From: Bradyrhizobium vignae
GTDB lineage: Bacteria; Pseudomonadota; Alphaproteobacteria; Rhizobiales; Xanthobacteraceae
Direction of reading: 5' to 3'
Length of the DNA: 64,000 nucleotides
Assembly (NCBI RefSeq): GCF_004114425.1
Contig: NZ_RDQF01000034.1
Location: 1-64,000 of the forward strand
Part shown: positions 40,614 to 50,875 of the stretch, piece by piece
Numbering within the stretch: position 1 is the first letter of the stretch
Layout of the letters: each line of letters opens with the position of its first letter
Notes under the pieces: model-generated
What the model was told of the DNA's origin: nothing
The model's input: the letters and a program-made list of their open reading frames with translations, nothing else
Database searches by the model: none
Position numbers and translations under genes: made by a program

Positions 40614-40907
40614 GTCAAAAGCGGACGCCCGGCGCATTCAGCGCGGCGCGCGCAAAAGGGTGTCGAGAAGACACCTGCGTGTTTGGGGTGTCGGATGGCT
40701 TGGGTGATATGGGGCAAGCCAGAGGCCCGGAGGGGCTTAAGAACACGCGGCTCGCTACGACCCCTTGATTCGCAAGAGGTCTCCGCCGCTTATATGGAAC
40801 ATCGAGGAGGCGCTTTCAAGGCAACTCGGTCTCAAACAGCGGTTGCGGCGCAGAAATAGTGATGCCGGAAATTTAGCCAGATTTGGTAATTTGCTCAGAA
40901 AATAGCC

Positions 40908-40924
40908 TGCATGCCGCTTTCGCA
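40908..40924. promoter_or_regulatory. possible NtrC-binding site
   Basis: TGCATG-CCGCT-TTCGCA has the 17-base length and the outer TGC/GCA of the NtrC consensus TGCAC-N7-GTGCA, with a weak centre. It lies about 105 bases upstream of the sigma-54 -24 element, a normal activator position. Confidence 0.35.
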
Positions 40925-41026
40925 TACATTTAAATTGCCTGTAGTTTAGGCGGAATGACTGCGGCGAAACTTGGATTTCTGGCGATTTTATAAGTAGAGT
41001 CAATGAGTTGATGGGTGCTCAGTCCA

Positions 41027-41041
41027 TGGCATGGTTCTTGC
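41027..41041 (+). promoter_or_regulatory. sigma-54 promoter for the urt-ure operon
   Basis: TGGCATGGTTCTTGC matches the -24/-12 consensus TGGCAC-N5-TTGC with one mismatch and exactly 10 bases between GG and GC. Transcription would start near 41053, leaving a leader of about 64 bases before urtA. Confidence 0.8.
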
Positions 41042-41116
41042 GATTCCGTTAATCGCAGGCGGCCATGGGGCCGTTTCGCAGCGTTTTCACGTCTGCGTCA
41101 GGGAGATGAGACACTC

Positions 41117-42445
41117 ATGTTTAGCAAATCCACCCACGATATCGCGGCGTCATTTTGCCGCCGCGGCGTGCTCGCCGCGACGGCCGGACTGGTGCTTGGT
41201 CTGGCTTCATTGACTGGCGCGAAGGCCGCGGACGGCACCATCAAGGTCGGTGTACTCCACTCCCTGTCCGGCACCATGGCGATCAGCGAAACCACGCTGA
41301 AGGACACCATCCTCTTCCTGATCGACGAGCAGAACAAGAAGGGCGGCGTGCTCGGCAAGAAGCTGGAGGCCGTCGTCGTCGACCCCGCGTCGAACTGGCC
41401 GCTGTTCGCCGAAAAGGCGCGCGAGCTGATCACCAAGGACAAGGTCTCGGTCGTATTCGGCTGCTGGACCTCGGTGTCGCGCAAGTCGGTGCTGCCGGTG
41501 TTCAAGGAGCTCAACAACATCCTGTTCTACCCCGTGCAGTACGAGGGCGAGGAGAGCGAGCGCAACGTGTTCTACACGGGTGCCGCGCCGAACCAGCAGG
41601 CGATCCCCGCCGTCGACTACCTGATGAAGGAAGAGAAGGTGAAGCGCTGGGTGCTCGCGGGCACCGACTACGTCTATCCGCGCACCACCAACAAGATCCT
41701 GGAAGCCTATCTGAAGTCCAAGGGTGTCGCCCAGGAAGACATCATGATCAACTACACGCCGTTCGGTCATTCCGATTGGCAGACGATCGTGGCCGACATC
41801 AAGAAGTTCGGCTCGGCCGGCAAGAAGACCGCGGTGGTCTCGACCATCAACGGCGACGCCAACGTTCCCTTCTACAAGGAGCTCGGCAACCAGGGTATCA
41901 AGGCGAAGGATATCCCGGTCGTCGCGTTCTCGGTGGGTGAGGAAGAGCTCGCCGGCATCGACACCAAGCCGCTGGTCGGCCACCTCGCTGCCTGGAACTA
42001 CTTCGAGTCGATCAAGACCAAGGACGGATCGAACGAGAAGTTCATCAAGGACTGGCAGGCCTACACCAAGAATCCGAAGCGCGTGACCAACGATCCGATG
42101 GAAGCGCACGTGATCGGCTTCAACATGTGGGTGAAGGCGGTCGAGAAGGTGAAGTCGACCGATCCGGACAAGGTGATCGATGCGCTTCCCGGCATCGAGG
42201 CGCCGAACCTGACCGGTGGCGTGTCGAAGATGCTGCCGAACCACCACATCACCAAGCCGGTGTTCATCGGTGAGATCAAGGCCAACGGCCAGTTCGACGT
42301 GGTCTGGAAGACCCCCGGCCTCGTCGCGGGCGACGCCTGGTCGAAGGAGCTCGAGGGCTCCAAGGACCTGATCGGCGACTGGGTCGGCAAGAAGTGCGGC
42401 AACTTCAACACCAAGACCAACAAGTGCCTCGGCTCGGGTTCCTGA
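41117..42445 (+). CDS. urtA: urea ABC transporter substrate-binding protein
   Basis: Periplasmic urea-binding protein, 442 aa. A twin-arginine-like leader (CRRGVLAATAGLVLGLAS, cut after AKA about residue 36) precedes a mature family-4/6 periplasmic-binding fold. DGTIKVGVLHSLSGTMAISE is the classic UrtA N terminus, with further signatures VFGCWTSVSRKSVLPVF and YPVQYEGEES. The start ATG at 41117 follows GGGAGATGAG. First gene of urtABCDE, controlled by the sigma-54 promoter just upstream. Confidence 0.97.
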   Translation: MFSKSTHDIAASFCRRGVLAATAGLVLGLASLTGAKAADGTIKVGVLHSLSGTMAISETTLKDTILFLIDEQNKKGGVLGKKLEAVVVDPASNWPLFAEKARELITKDKVSVVFGCWTSVSRKSVLPVFKELNNILFYPVQYEGEESERNVFYTGAAPNQQAIPAVDYLMKEEKVKRWVLAGTDYVYPRTTNKILEAYLKSKGVAQEDIMINYTPFGHSDWQTIVADIKKFGSAGKKTAVVSTINGDANVPFYKELGNQGIKAKDIPVVAFSVGEEELAGIDTKPLVGHLAAWNYFESIKTKDGSNEKFIKDWQAYTKNPKRVTNDPMEAHVIGFNMWVKAVEKVKSTDPDKVIDALPGIEAPNLTGGVSKMLPNHHITKPVFIGEIKANGQFDVVWKTPGLVAGDAWSKELEGSKDLIGDWVGKKCGNFNTKTNKCLGSGS

Positions 42446-42528
42446 TCCCGACCTGACGCCCATTGCACGACCGGAGAGGGCGGCGATCCGGCCGCCTTCT
42501 CCACTCATTTCTGCCGGGGTCATTCACA

Positions 42529-44136
42529 GTGCCAGCCCATCTGTCTGCCCGTCTCTGCTCGCTTGCACTCTCGTTGTTGCTGATCGCGTTCGCGCTGCCG
42601 GCCTTCGCCGGTCCGTTCGAGGATGCAGTCGCCAAATTCGCCAATGACGATTTTTCCGACACGGAAGAGGCGATCGGTGTGGTCGCGGGCAGCGGCAACA
42701 AGCTGGCCTTTCCGATCATCAGCGCGCTCCAGGACGGCCGCCTCATGGCGGATCCTGACAGCAAGAAGGTTTACGTCACCGGCACCGACGGCAAGTCGAT
42801 CGATGCCGCGACCGGCGAGACCGTTGCCAGCGTTCCCGACAGCGCGAGCGCGGTTCGCCTCAACAACCGCCTGCGCCGCAGCGTCGATGCCGCGCTCGGT
42901 AGCCTGACGCTGCAGTCGCCGGACGTCGGGACGCGCCTGCAGGCTGCGCAATCCGTCTTCAAGTCGCATGAAGAGACCGCGCTCGAGGCGGTCGATGCCG
43001 CGCTCGCCAAGGAAACCAACCGATCCGTCAAGGCCGCGCTCGGTGAGGCCCGCGCGGCGATCCTGCTGTTCAAGTCCGATGCGACCGAGGTCGAGAAGCT
43101 CGAGGCGGTGGCAACCCTCAAGGCGCGCGGCGACCAGGAGGCGCTGGCGCTGCTTACCGGCATGGGCGACCAGCCGGCGTCGGTCACCAAGGCCGCCACG
43201 AGCGCGATCGGTTCGATCCAGAACTCGCTCGCGGTCTGGTCCATGGTGCAGAATGCCTGGTACGGGCTCTCGCTCGGCTCGGTGCTGCTGCTCGCCGCGA
43301 TCGGGCTCGCCATCACCTTCGGCGTGATGGGCGTCATCAACATGGCCCACGGCGAAATGGTGATGCTAGGGGCCTACACCACCTTCGTGGTGCAGGAGGT
43401 GATCCGCAGCCGTTATCCAGGCCTGTTCGACTATTCGCTGCTGATCGCCGTGCCGCTCGCCTTCCTCGTCGCGGGCGCGATCGGCGTGCTGATCGAGCGC
43501 AGCATCATCCGCTTCCTCTACGGCCGGCCGCTGGAGACGCTGCTCGCGACCTGGGGCCTGTCGCTGGTGCTGCAGCAGGCGGTGCGCACCATGTTCGGTC
43601 CGACCAACCGCGAGGTCGGCAATCCCTCCTGGATGAGCGGTGCGTTCGAGCTCGGCCAGATCACCATTACCTATAACCGGCTCTGGATCCTTCTCTTCAC
43701 GCTCGCCGTGTTCGCGATCCTGCTCGCGATGCTGCGCTACACCGCGCTCGGCCTCGAAATGCGCGCGGTGACGCAGAACCGCCGCATGGCGGCTTCGATG
43801 GGCATCGCCACCTCGCGCGTCGACGCGCTCACCTTCGGCCTCGGCTCGGGCATTGCCGGCATCGCCGGCGTGGCGCTGTCGCAGATCGACAATGTCAGCC
43901 CCAATCTCGGCCAGAGCTACATCATCGACAGCTTTATGGTCGTGGTGTTCGGCGGCGTCGGTAATCTATGGGGAACCCTCGTGGGCGCCTTCACGCTCGG
44001 CATCGCCAACAAATTCCTTGAGCCGGTCGCCGGCGCGGTGCTCGGCAAGATCGCGATCCTGGTTCTCATCATCCTGTTCATTCAAAAGCGGCCGCGCGGC
44101 CTGTTCGCGCTCAAGGGCCGTGCGGTGGAAGCATGA
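42529..44136 (+). CDS. urtB: urea ABC transporter permease UrtB
   Basis: A 535-aa membrane permease. A signal-like segment and an extra periplasmic alpha-helical domain (about residues 25-225, HEAT-like, rich in Ala and Glu) precede the LivH-type channel domain (about 240-530, with MAHGEMVMLGAYTTF). Such an N-terminal extension is common in proteobacterial UrtB. A GTG start at 42529 gives the signal segment; an upstream ATG would add 22 non-homologous residues. The stop overlaps the urtC start by four bases. Confidence 0.94.
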   Translation: MPAHLSARLCSLALSLLLIAFALPAFAGPFEDAVAKFANDDFSDTEEAIGVVAGSGNKLAFPIISALQDGRLMADPDSKKVYVTGTDGKSIDAATGETVASVPDSASAVRLNNRLRRSVDAALGSLTLQSPDVGTRLQAAQSVFKSHEETALEAVDAALAKETNRSVKAALGEARAAILLFKSDATEVEKLEAVATLKARGDQEALALLTGMGDQPASVTKAATSAIGSIQNSLAVWSMVQNAWYGLSLGSVLLLAAIGLAITFGVMGVINMAHGEMVMLGAYTTFVVQEVIRSRYPGLFDYSLLIAVPLAFLVAGAIGVLIERSIIRFLYGRPLETLLATWGLSLVLQQAVRTMFGPTNREVGNPSWMSGAFELGQITITYNRLWILLFTLAVFAILLAMLRYTALGLEMRAVTQNRRMAASMGIATSRVDALTFGLGSGIAGIAGVALSQIDNVSPNLGQSYIIDSFMVVVFGGVGNLWGTLVGAFTLGIANKFLEPVAGAVLGKIAILVLIILFIQKRPRGLFALKGRAVEA

Positions 44137-45299
44137 CCCCTCACATGCTGACGCGATCGCTGGACCGCGGCGCGACGATCTTCCTCGCGATCGTCGCGGC
44201 CTGCGGCATCCTCATCCCGCTCTCCAACCTGCTGCTGCCCGCGGGCTCGTTCCTGCAGGTGCCGACCTATCTCGTCGCGCTCTGGGGCAAATATGTCTGC
44301 TACGCGATCCTGGCGCTCGCGATCGACTTGATCTGGGGCTATTGCGGCATCCTCTCGCTCGGCCACGGCGCCTTTTTCGCGCTCGGTGGTTACGCCATGG
44401 GCATGTACCTGATGCGGCAGATCGGCACCCGCGGCGTTTACGGCAACCCGATCTTACCCGACTTCATGGTGTTCCTGAACTGGCAGAAGCTGCCCTGGTA
44501 CTGGTATGGCTTCGACATGTTCTGGTTCGCAGCGCTGATGGTGCTGGTCGTGCCCGGCCTGCTCGCCTTCTGCTTCGGCTGGCTCGCCTTCCGCTCCCGC
44601 GTCACCGGGGTGTATCTCTCGATCATCACGCAGGCGATGACCTATGCGCTGCTGCTCGCCTTCTTCCGCAACGATTTCGGCTTCGGCGGCAACAACGGCC
44701 TGACCGACTTCAAGGACATTTTGGGCTTCAACGTGCAGGCGGAGGGCACGCGTGCCGCGCTGTTTGCGCTGAGCTGCCTGGCGCTGATCATCGGCTTCCT
44801 GATCTGCCGCGCCATCGTCTCGTCCAAGCTCGGCAAGGTGCTGATCGCGGTGCGCGACGCGGAATCGCGCACGCGCTTCCTCGGCTACCGCGTCGAATCC
44901 TACAAGCTGTTCGTGTTCACGGTATCGGCCTGCATGGCCGGCGTCGCCGGTGCGCTCTACGTGCCGCAGGTCGGCATCATCAACCCCTCGGAGTTCGCGC
45001 CGGGGAATTCGATCGAGGCGGTGATCTGGGTCGCGGTCGGCGGCCGCGGCACGCTGGTCGGCGCCGCGCTCGGCGCCGTCGTCGTCAACTACGCCAAGAC
45101 ATTCTTCACCTCGGGCGTGCTCGCGCCATACTGGCTGTTCATGCTGGGCGCGCTGTTCATCCTGGTGACGCTGCTGCTGCCGAAAGGCATCGTCGGCACC
45201 TTCAACGCCTGGTGGGCCTCGACCAGGGAAAAAAGCACCGCTGCAGCCATTGCGAGCGCCGCGGCCGAAAATGGCGTCGAACCCAAGATGGCGGAGTAG
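44133..45299 (+). CDS. urtC: urea ABC transporter permease UrtC
   Basis: A 388-aa LivM-type membrane permease with about ten hydrophobic segments. The channel domain includes WGYCGILSLGHGAFFALGGYAMG and GFGGNNGLTDFK (diagnostic of UrtC), then the conserved RDAESRTRFLGYRVESYK loop that meets the ATPases. Starts ATGA-coupled to urtB and ends 5 bases before urtD. Confidence 0.96.
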   Translation: MTPHMLTRSLDRGATIFLAIVAACGILIPLSNLLLPAGSFLQVPTYLVALWGKYVCYAILALAIDLIWGYCGILSLGHGAFFALGGYAMGMYLMRQIGTRGVYGNPILPDFMVFLNWQKLPWYWYGFDMFWFAALMVLVVPGLLAFCFGWLAFRSRVTGVYLSIITQAMTYALLLAFFRNDFGFGGNNGLTDFKDILGFNVQAEGTRAALFALSCLALIIGFLICRAIVSSKLGKVLIAVRDAESRTRFLGYRVESYKLFVFTVSACMAGVAGALYVPQVGIINPSEFAPGNSIEAVIWVAVGGRGTLVGAALGAVVVNYAKTFFTSGVLAPYWLFMLGALFILVTLLLPKGIVGTFNAWWASTREKSTAAAIASAAAENGVEPKMAE

Positions 45300-45304
45300 G
45301 CGCA

Positions 45305-46066
45305 ATGAACGTCATGGATACCCGCGCGACCTCCGCAATGCTTTACCTGGACGGCGTGCACGTCTCCTTCGACGGCTTCCATGCCATCAACAATCTGTCG
45401 CTGACGCTCGAGCCCGGCGAGATGCGCGCCATCATCGGCCCGAACGGCGCCGGCAAGACCACGATGATGGACATCATCACCGGCAAGACCAAACCCGACG
45501 AGGGCACCGTGCTGTTCGACGGCGTCACCGACCTGACGCGCCTCGACGAGACCCGCATCGCCGAGCTCGGCATCGGCCGCAAATTCCAGAAGCCGACCGT
45601 GTTCGAGAGTCAGACAGTGCAGGACAATCTGCTGCTGGCGCTCAATGTCGATCACTCCGTCCGCGGCACGCTGTTCTGGCGCGGCAGCAAGGCGGAATCC
45701 GAGCGGATCGACAAGGTGCTGGAGACGATCCGCCTCACCGACGCCCGCAACCGCCTGGCCGGCAGCCTCAGCCACGGCCAGAAGCAGTGGCTCGAGATCG
45801 GCATGCTGCTGGCGCAGGACCCAAAACTCCTGCTGGTCGATGAACCCGTCGCGGGGATGACCGACGTCGAGACGCATCTCACCGCCGAGCTGCTGAAGGA
45901 GATCAACAAGACCCACACCGTGATGGTCGTCGAGCACGACATGACCTTCGTGCGCGAGCTCGGGGTCAAGGTCACCTGCCTGCACGAAGGCACGGTGCTC
46001 GCGGAAGGTACCATCGACCAGGTCTCGGCCAACGAGCGGGTCATCGAAGTCTATCTGGGACGCTGA
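45305..46066 (+). CDS. urtD: urea ABC transporter ATP-binding protein UrtD
   Basis: A 253-aa ABC ATPase. Walker A is GPNGAGKTT (about residue 46), the Q-loop region GRKFQKPTVFE, signature LSHGQKQWLEIGM (an atypical H in the ABC motif, normal for UrtD) and Walker B LLLVDEPVAG, then the switch histidine in VVEHD. The start gives MNVMDTRATSAMLYLDG; a long upstream in-frame sequence is a shadow of urtC. Pairs with UrtE. Confidence 0.96.
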   Translation: MNVMDTRATSAMLYLDGVHVSFDGFHAINNLSLTLEPGEMRAIIGPNGAGKTTMMDIITGKTKPDEGTVLFDGVTDLTRLDETRIAELGIGRKFQKPTVFESQTVQDNLLLALNVDHSVRGTLFWRGSKAESERIDKVLETIRLTDARNRLAGSLSHGQKQWLEIGMLLAQDPKLLLVDEPVAGMTDVETHLTAELLKEINKTHTVMVVEHDMTFVRELGVKVTCLHEGTVLAEGTIDQVSANERVIEVYLGR

Positions 46067-46069
46067 GCC

Positions 46070-46765
46070 ATGCTTGAGGTCAAGGACATCAACCTGTTCT
46101 ACGGCGCGGCGCAGGCGCTGCGCGGTGTCTCGATTTCGGCCGAGCCGGGCAAGGTGACTTGCGTGCTCGGGCGCAACGGCGTCGGCAAGACTTCGCTGCT
46201 CCGCGCCATGGTCGGGCAATATCCGATCTCCTCGGGCGCGATCGTGCTCGACGGCAATGATATCACGGGCCTGAAGCCCTACGAGCGGGCGCGCAAGGGT
46301 ATCGGCTTCGTGCCGCAGGGCCGCGAGATCTTTCCGCTGCTGACGGTCGAGGAGAACCTCAAGACCGGCTTCGGCCCGCTCAAGCGCGAGGACAAGCACA
46401 TCCCGGACGACGTGTTTTCGCTGTTTCCGGTGCTGCAATCCATGCTCGGCCGGCGCGGCGGCGACCTTTCCGGCGGCCAGCAGCAGCAGCTCGCGATCGG
46501 CCGCGCGCTGGTGATGCGGCCGAAGCTGCTTTTGCTCGACGAGCCGACCGAAGGCATCCAACCCTCGATCATCAAGGACATCGGCCGCGCCATCTCGTAC
46601 CTGCGCAACCTCGGCAACATCGCCATTGTGCTGGTCGAACAATATCTCGACTTTGCCTGCGAACTCGGCGACAGTTTTGCCGTGATGGATCGCGGCGCGG
46701 TGAAGTTCACCTGCGACCGCTCCAATCTCGACGCGAGCGAGATCAGCCGCCAGATGGCGCTGTAA
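46070..46765 (+). CDS. urtE: urea ABC transporter ATP-binding protein UrtE
   Basis: A 231-aa ABC ATPase, LivF-type. Walker A is GRNGVGKTS (about residue 36), Q-loop in GFVPQGREIFPLLTVEENL, signature LSGGQQQQLAIGRAL and Walker B LLLLDEPTEGIQP. It begins 3 bases after urtD. The 31-base gap to ureD indicates continued transcription into the urease genes. Confidence 0.97.
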   Translation: MLEVKDINLFYGAAQALRGVSISAEPGKVTCVLGRNGVGKTSLLRAMVGQYPISSGAIVLDGNDITGLKPYERARKGIGFVPQGREIFPLLTVEENLKTGFGPLKREDKHIPDDVFSLFPVLQSMLGRRGGDLSGGQQQQLAIGRALVMRPKLLLLDEPTEGIQPSIIKDIGRAISYLRNLGNIAIVLVEQYLDFACELGDSFAVMDRGAVKFTCDRSNLDASEISRQMAL

Positions 46766-46796
46766 GCCAATCTGTCGCGACCGGCTGGGGAGGCAG

Positions 46797-47627
46797 ATGC
46801 GCAGCGACGTTTCAACCACGTCAGGGGTTTTCGAGGCGAATCGCGCCCGCGGCGCGGTGCGGTTCGACGTGCACGCACGTGACGGCGTGACGCGACGCGG
46901 CACCTTGCATGAATCCGGTTCGCTCCGTGTCCGCTTTCCCTCCCCGGAAGATCAGGGCCTGTCCGGCGTGTTCGTCAACACCGCCGGCGGAGTCGCCGGC
47001 GGTGATCGCTTCGACATCGAGATATCGGCGGCGGATCGCGCGCGATTGACGCTGACGACGGCGGCGGCGGAGAAGGTCTATCGCGCGCCGGGGCCCGCGG
47101 CGCAGCTCAATATCTCGCTCAAGGCCGGCGCAGGCGCGCATTTGTCCTGGCTACCGCAGGAGACGATTCTGTTCGACCGCGCCCGCGTGCAACGCCGCTT
47201 CGACATCGCGCTCGACGAGACTGCCTCGCTTCTGCTTTGCGAGATTGTCGTATTCGGCCGTACCGCCATGGGCGAGCGGATGGAGCAGGGCGAATTTGTG
47301 GACCGCTGGCGGATGCGCCGCGCCGGCAAGCTGGTGCTCGCAGAAACCGTCCGGCTCGATGGCGATATCGGCGCAAAGCTCGCGCGATCCGCGGTCGCCA
47401 GAGGCGGCGCGGCGATTGGCACGGCCCTGATCGTGCCCGGTGACGAGGCCTTGGTCGAACGCATTCGGGAAGCGTCGGGGTCTTGCTCCGGCGAGGTCGG
47501 AATCTCGGCATGGAATGGCTTTGCAATGGCGCGCTTCTGTGCCCAAGATGCGGCGCGCTTGCGCGCCGACATGATGGCCGCGCTGGCGCGCACCGGCGCG
47601 GCCCTGCCACGGCTCTGGCTGAACTGA
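46797..47627 (+). CDS. ureD: urease accessory protein UreD
   Basis: A 276-aa urease maturation scaffold (UreD/UreH) that, with UreF and UreG, delivers nickel to apo-urease. Family features include LRVRFPSPED near residue 40, VNTAGGVAGGDRF (about 60) and LTTAAAEKVYRAPG. The ATG is preceded by GGGGAGG. It begins the urease cluster directly after urtE. Confidence 0.95.
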   Translation: MRSDVSTTSGVFEANRARGAVRFDVHARDGVTRRGTLHESGSLRVRFPSPEDQGLSGVFVNTAGGVAGGDRFDIEISAADRARLTLTTAAAEKVYRAPGPAAQLNISLKAGAGAHLSWLPQETILFDRARVQRRFDIALDETASLLLCEIVVFGRTAMGERMEQGEFVDRWRMRRAGKLVLAETVRLDGDIGAKLARSAVARGGAAIGTALIVPGDEALVERIREASGSCSGEVGISAWNGFAMARFCAQDAARLRADMMAALARTGAALPRLWLN

Positions 47628-47667
47628 TGATTGGCTGAATTGACGTGTTGAACGGAAGAGATTTCGC

Positions 47668-47970
47668 ATGAACCTGTCTCCCCGCGAAAAGGACAAGCTT
47701 CTGATCTCGATGGCGGCGATCGTGGCGCGCCGCAGGCTGGACCGCGGCGTCAAGCTCAACCATCCCGAAGCGGTTGCGATCATCTCCGATTTCATCCTCG
47801 AAGGCGCCCGCGACGGCCGCACCGTCGCCGAACTGATGCAATCCGGCGCGCAGGTCCTGACCCGCGACCAGGTGATGCCGGGCATCCCCGAGATGATCCA
47901 TGACATCCAGGTCGAGGCGACCTTTCCGGACGGCACCAAGCTCGTCACCGTGCACGAGCCGATCAGGTAA
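47668..47970 (+). CDS. ureA: urease gamma subunit
   Basis: A 100-aa structural subunit of the urease trimer that hydrolyses urea to ammonia and carbamate. It begins LSPREKDKLLISMAAIVARRRL and ends GTKLVTVHEPIR, as in the UreA family; the length is exactly typical. It is separated from ureB by 110 bases that contain a palindromic repeat. Confidence 0.98.
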   Translation: MNLSPREKDKLLISMAAIVARRRLDRGVKLNHPEAVAIISDFILEGARDGRTVAELMQSGAQVLTRDQVMPGIPEMIHDIQVEATFPDGTKLVTVHEPIR

Positions 47971-47981
47971 CTAGAATTCAC

Positions 47982-48066
47982 CATTCCGGGGCCCCCGCAG
48001 GGCTAACCGGAATCCAGAGGTTTTGGTTTCGAGAATCCGTGTTCTCGCTTCGCGAGCCCCGGAATG
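47982..48066. repeat. palindromic repeat, CATTCCGGGGC family, copy 3, inside the urease operon
   Basis: Perfect 11-bp inverted ends, CATTCCGGGGC (47982-47992) and GCCCCGGAATG (48056-48066), in the ureA-ureB gap. An interior short hairpin GCTTCGCGAGC also appears. Same family as the elements at 10088 and 20548 but with a different interior. As an RNA structure it could affect mRNA stability or subunit balance. Confidence 0.8.
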
Positions 48067-48080
48067 ACGAGGAGGATAGA

Positions 48081-48386
48081 ATGATTCCGGGCGAACTCTT
48101 CATCCAGGACGGCGAGATCGAGCTCAATGCCGGCCGCAAGACCGTGACGCTGACGGTCGCCAACACTGGCGACCGGCCGATCCAGGTCGGCTCGCACTAC
48201 CACTTCTTCGAGACCAACCCGGCCCTGAAATTCGATCGCAAGAAGTCCCGCGGCATGCGCCTCGACATCGCCGCCGGCACCGCCGTCCGCTTCGAGCCCG
48301 GCCAGACCCGCGAAGTGCAACTCGTCGCCATGGCGGGGAAGAAGACGATCTACGGCTTCCGCGGCGACGTCATGGGGAAGCTGTGA
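48081..48386 (+). CDS. ureB: urease beta subunit
   Basis: A 101-aa structural subunit. The sequence PGELFIQDGEIELNAGRKTVTLTV and the VGSHYHFFETN motif are diagnostic. The ATG at 48081 follows a clear GAGGAGGAT ribosome-binding site just after the palindromic repeat. Length is normal for the separate beta chain. Confidence 0.97.
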   Translation: MIPGELFIQDGEIELNAGRKTVTLTVANTGDRPIQVGSHYHFFETNPALKFDRKKSRGMRLDIAAGTAVRFEPGQTREVQLVAMAGKKTIYGFRGDVMGKL

Positions 48387-48443
48387 CCTCCACAGGAACG
48401 AGCGCGGCGCGGCACGGTTGAGACCGAAATGGAGGTCCTTGCC

Positions 48444-48983
48444 ATGCTGTCACCCGTTTGTCTCGTCTCGGAAGCTGCCGAGCTTGCCGCACGCCGCCAT
48501 AACGGCATGGCGCGAAAAGGGCGCGGCAACGATCCTTACATCAACCATCTCGCCGAGGTCGCGAACCTGCTCGCCACCGCGACCGAGGGCGCCGACGCCG
48601 AGTTGGTCGCAGCCGGCTGGCTGCATGATACGATCGAGGACACCGACACCACGCGCGAGGAGCTCGCGCAGATATTTTCGGAGCGTGTCGCTTCACTCGT
48701 CGTTGAATGCACCGACGACATGAGTTTGCCGAAGGCCGAGCGGCGGCGCCTTCAGGTGCTCGAAGCGCCGAACAAGTCCCCTGGCGCCAAGCTGATCAAG
48801 ATCGCGGACAAGATCAGCAACACAGAGGCGCGCATTCAAACCGACCCGAGTGCCGAGGAACGCGACGATCTCGCCGATTACGTCGCGTGGGCCACGCAGG
48901 TCGTCGCCGGCTGCCGTGGCGGCAATGCGTGGCTCGACACGAAGTTCGACGATGCCGTGAAAGCAGCGAGGGCGCTGCTGTGA
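48444..48983 (+). CDS. MESH1/SpoT-like HD-domain small alarmone hydrolase
   Basis: A 179-aa HD-superfamily hydrolase. All metal ligands of MESH1-type (p)ppGpp hydrolases are present at identical numbering: His35 (NHLAEV), His61 and Asp62 (GWLHDTIED), Glu65, Asp66 and Asp122 (KIADKISN); the TDD motif and SLPKAERRRLQVLEAPNKSP, cited as SLPKAERRRLQ and SPGAK, also match MESH1 closely. It therefore probably removes the 3'-pyrophosphate of (p)ppGpp; animal MESH1 also acts on NADPH. No synthetase or ACT domain. The ATG at 48444 follows GGAGGT with a 7-base spacer, better than an ATG at 48429. It lies between ureB and ureC. Confidence 0.9.
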   Translation: MLSPVCLVSEAAELAARRHNGMARKGRGNDPYINHLAEVANLLATATEGADAELVAAGWLHDTIEDTDTTREELAQIFSERVASLVVECTDDMSLPKAERRRLQVLEAPNKSPGAKLIKIADKISNTEARIQTDPSAEERDDLADYVAWATQVVAGCRGGNAWLDTKFDDAVKAARALL

Positions 48984-49017
48984 CCCACCAGACATTCAAA
49001 CGCAAACGGGGCTTGTG

Positions 49018-50733
<1,716 letters not shown>

Positions 50734-50875
50734 AATAGCGCCTCGACGCATGTCCCGCGAGTATATTCGGAGTGCGTGTCCGGGGACGGCTTTTGCCGTT
50801 TTGCGTTCGGTCCCGCCTGGTCTAATGTCCCGCCCGGTATCGTAACCTCTAGAAGAAAAGCCGGGAGGATTTCTC
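50734..50875. other. gap between ureC and the monooxygenase-fold gene
   Basis: 142 bases containing a small hairpin ACGGC-TTTT-GCCGT followed by TTTTG near 50786, a weak internal terminator candidate, and a ribosome-binding site GGGAGGAT before 50876. Confidence 0.35.

Larger units (their letters stand above)
40614..41116. other. regulatory gap between the helicase and urtA
   Basis: About 500 bases with no convincing gene, AT-richer after about 40860. The right half carries the urtA sigma-54 promoter and a possible NtrC site, listed separately. Confidence 0.6.

Noticed and set aside
47982..48066. The ureA-ureB repeat as a terminator
   Set aside because: No T-run follows it, and ureB to ureG are needed with ureA, so full termination there would be incompatible with function.
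48429..48443. Five-residue longer start for the alarmone hydrolase
   Set aside because: The ATG at 48444 has GGAGGT at a 7-base spacing, and the resulting numbering matches the MESH1 metal ligands.
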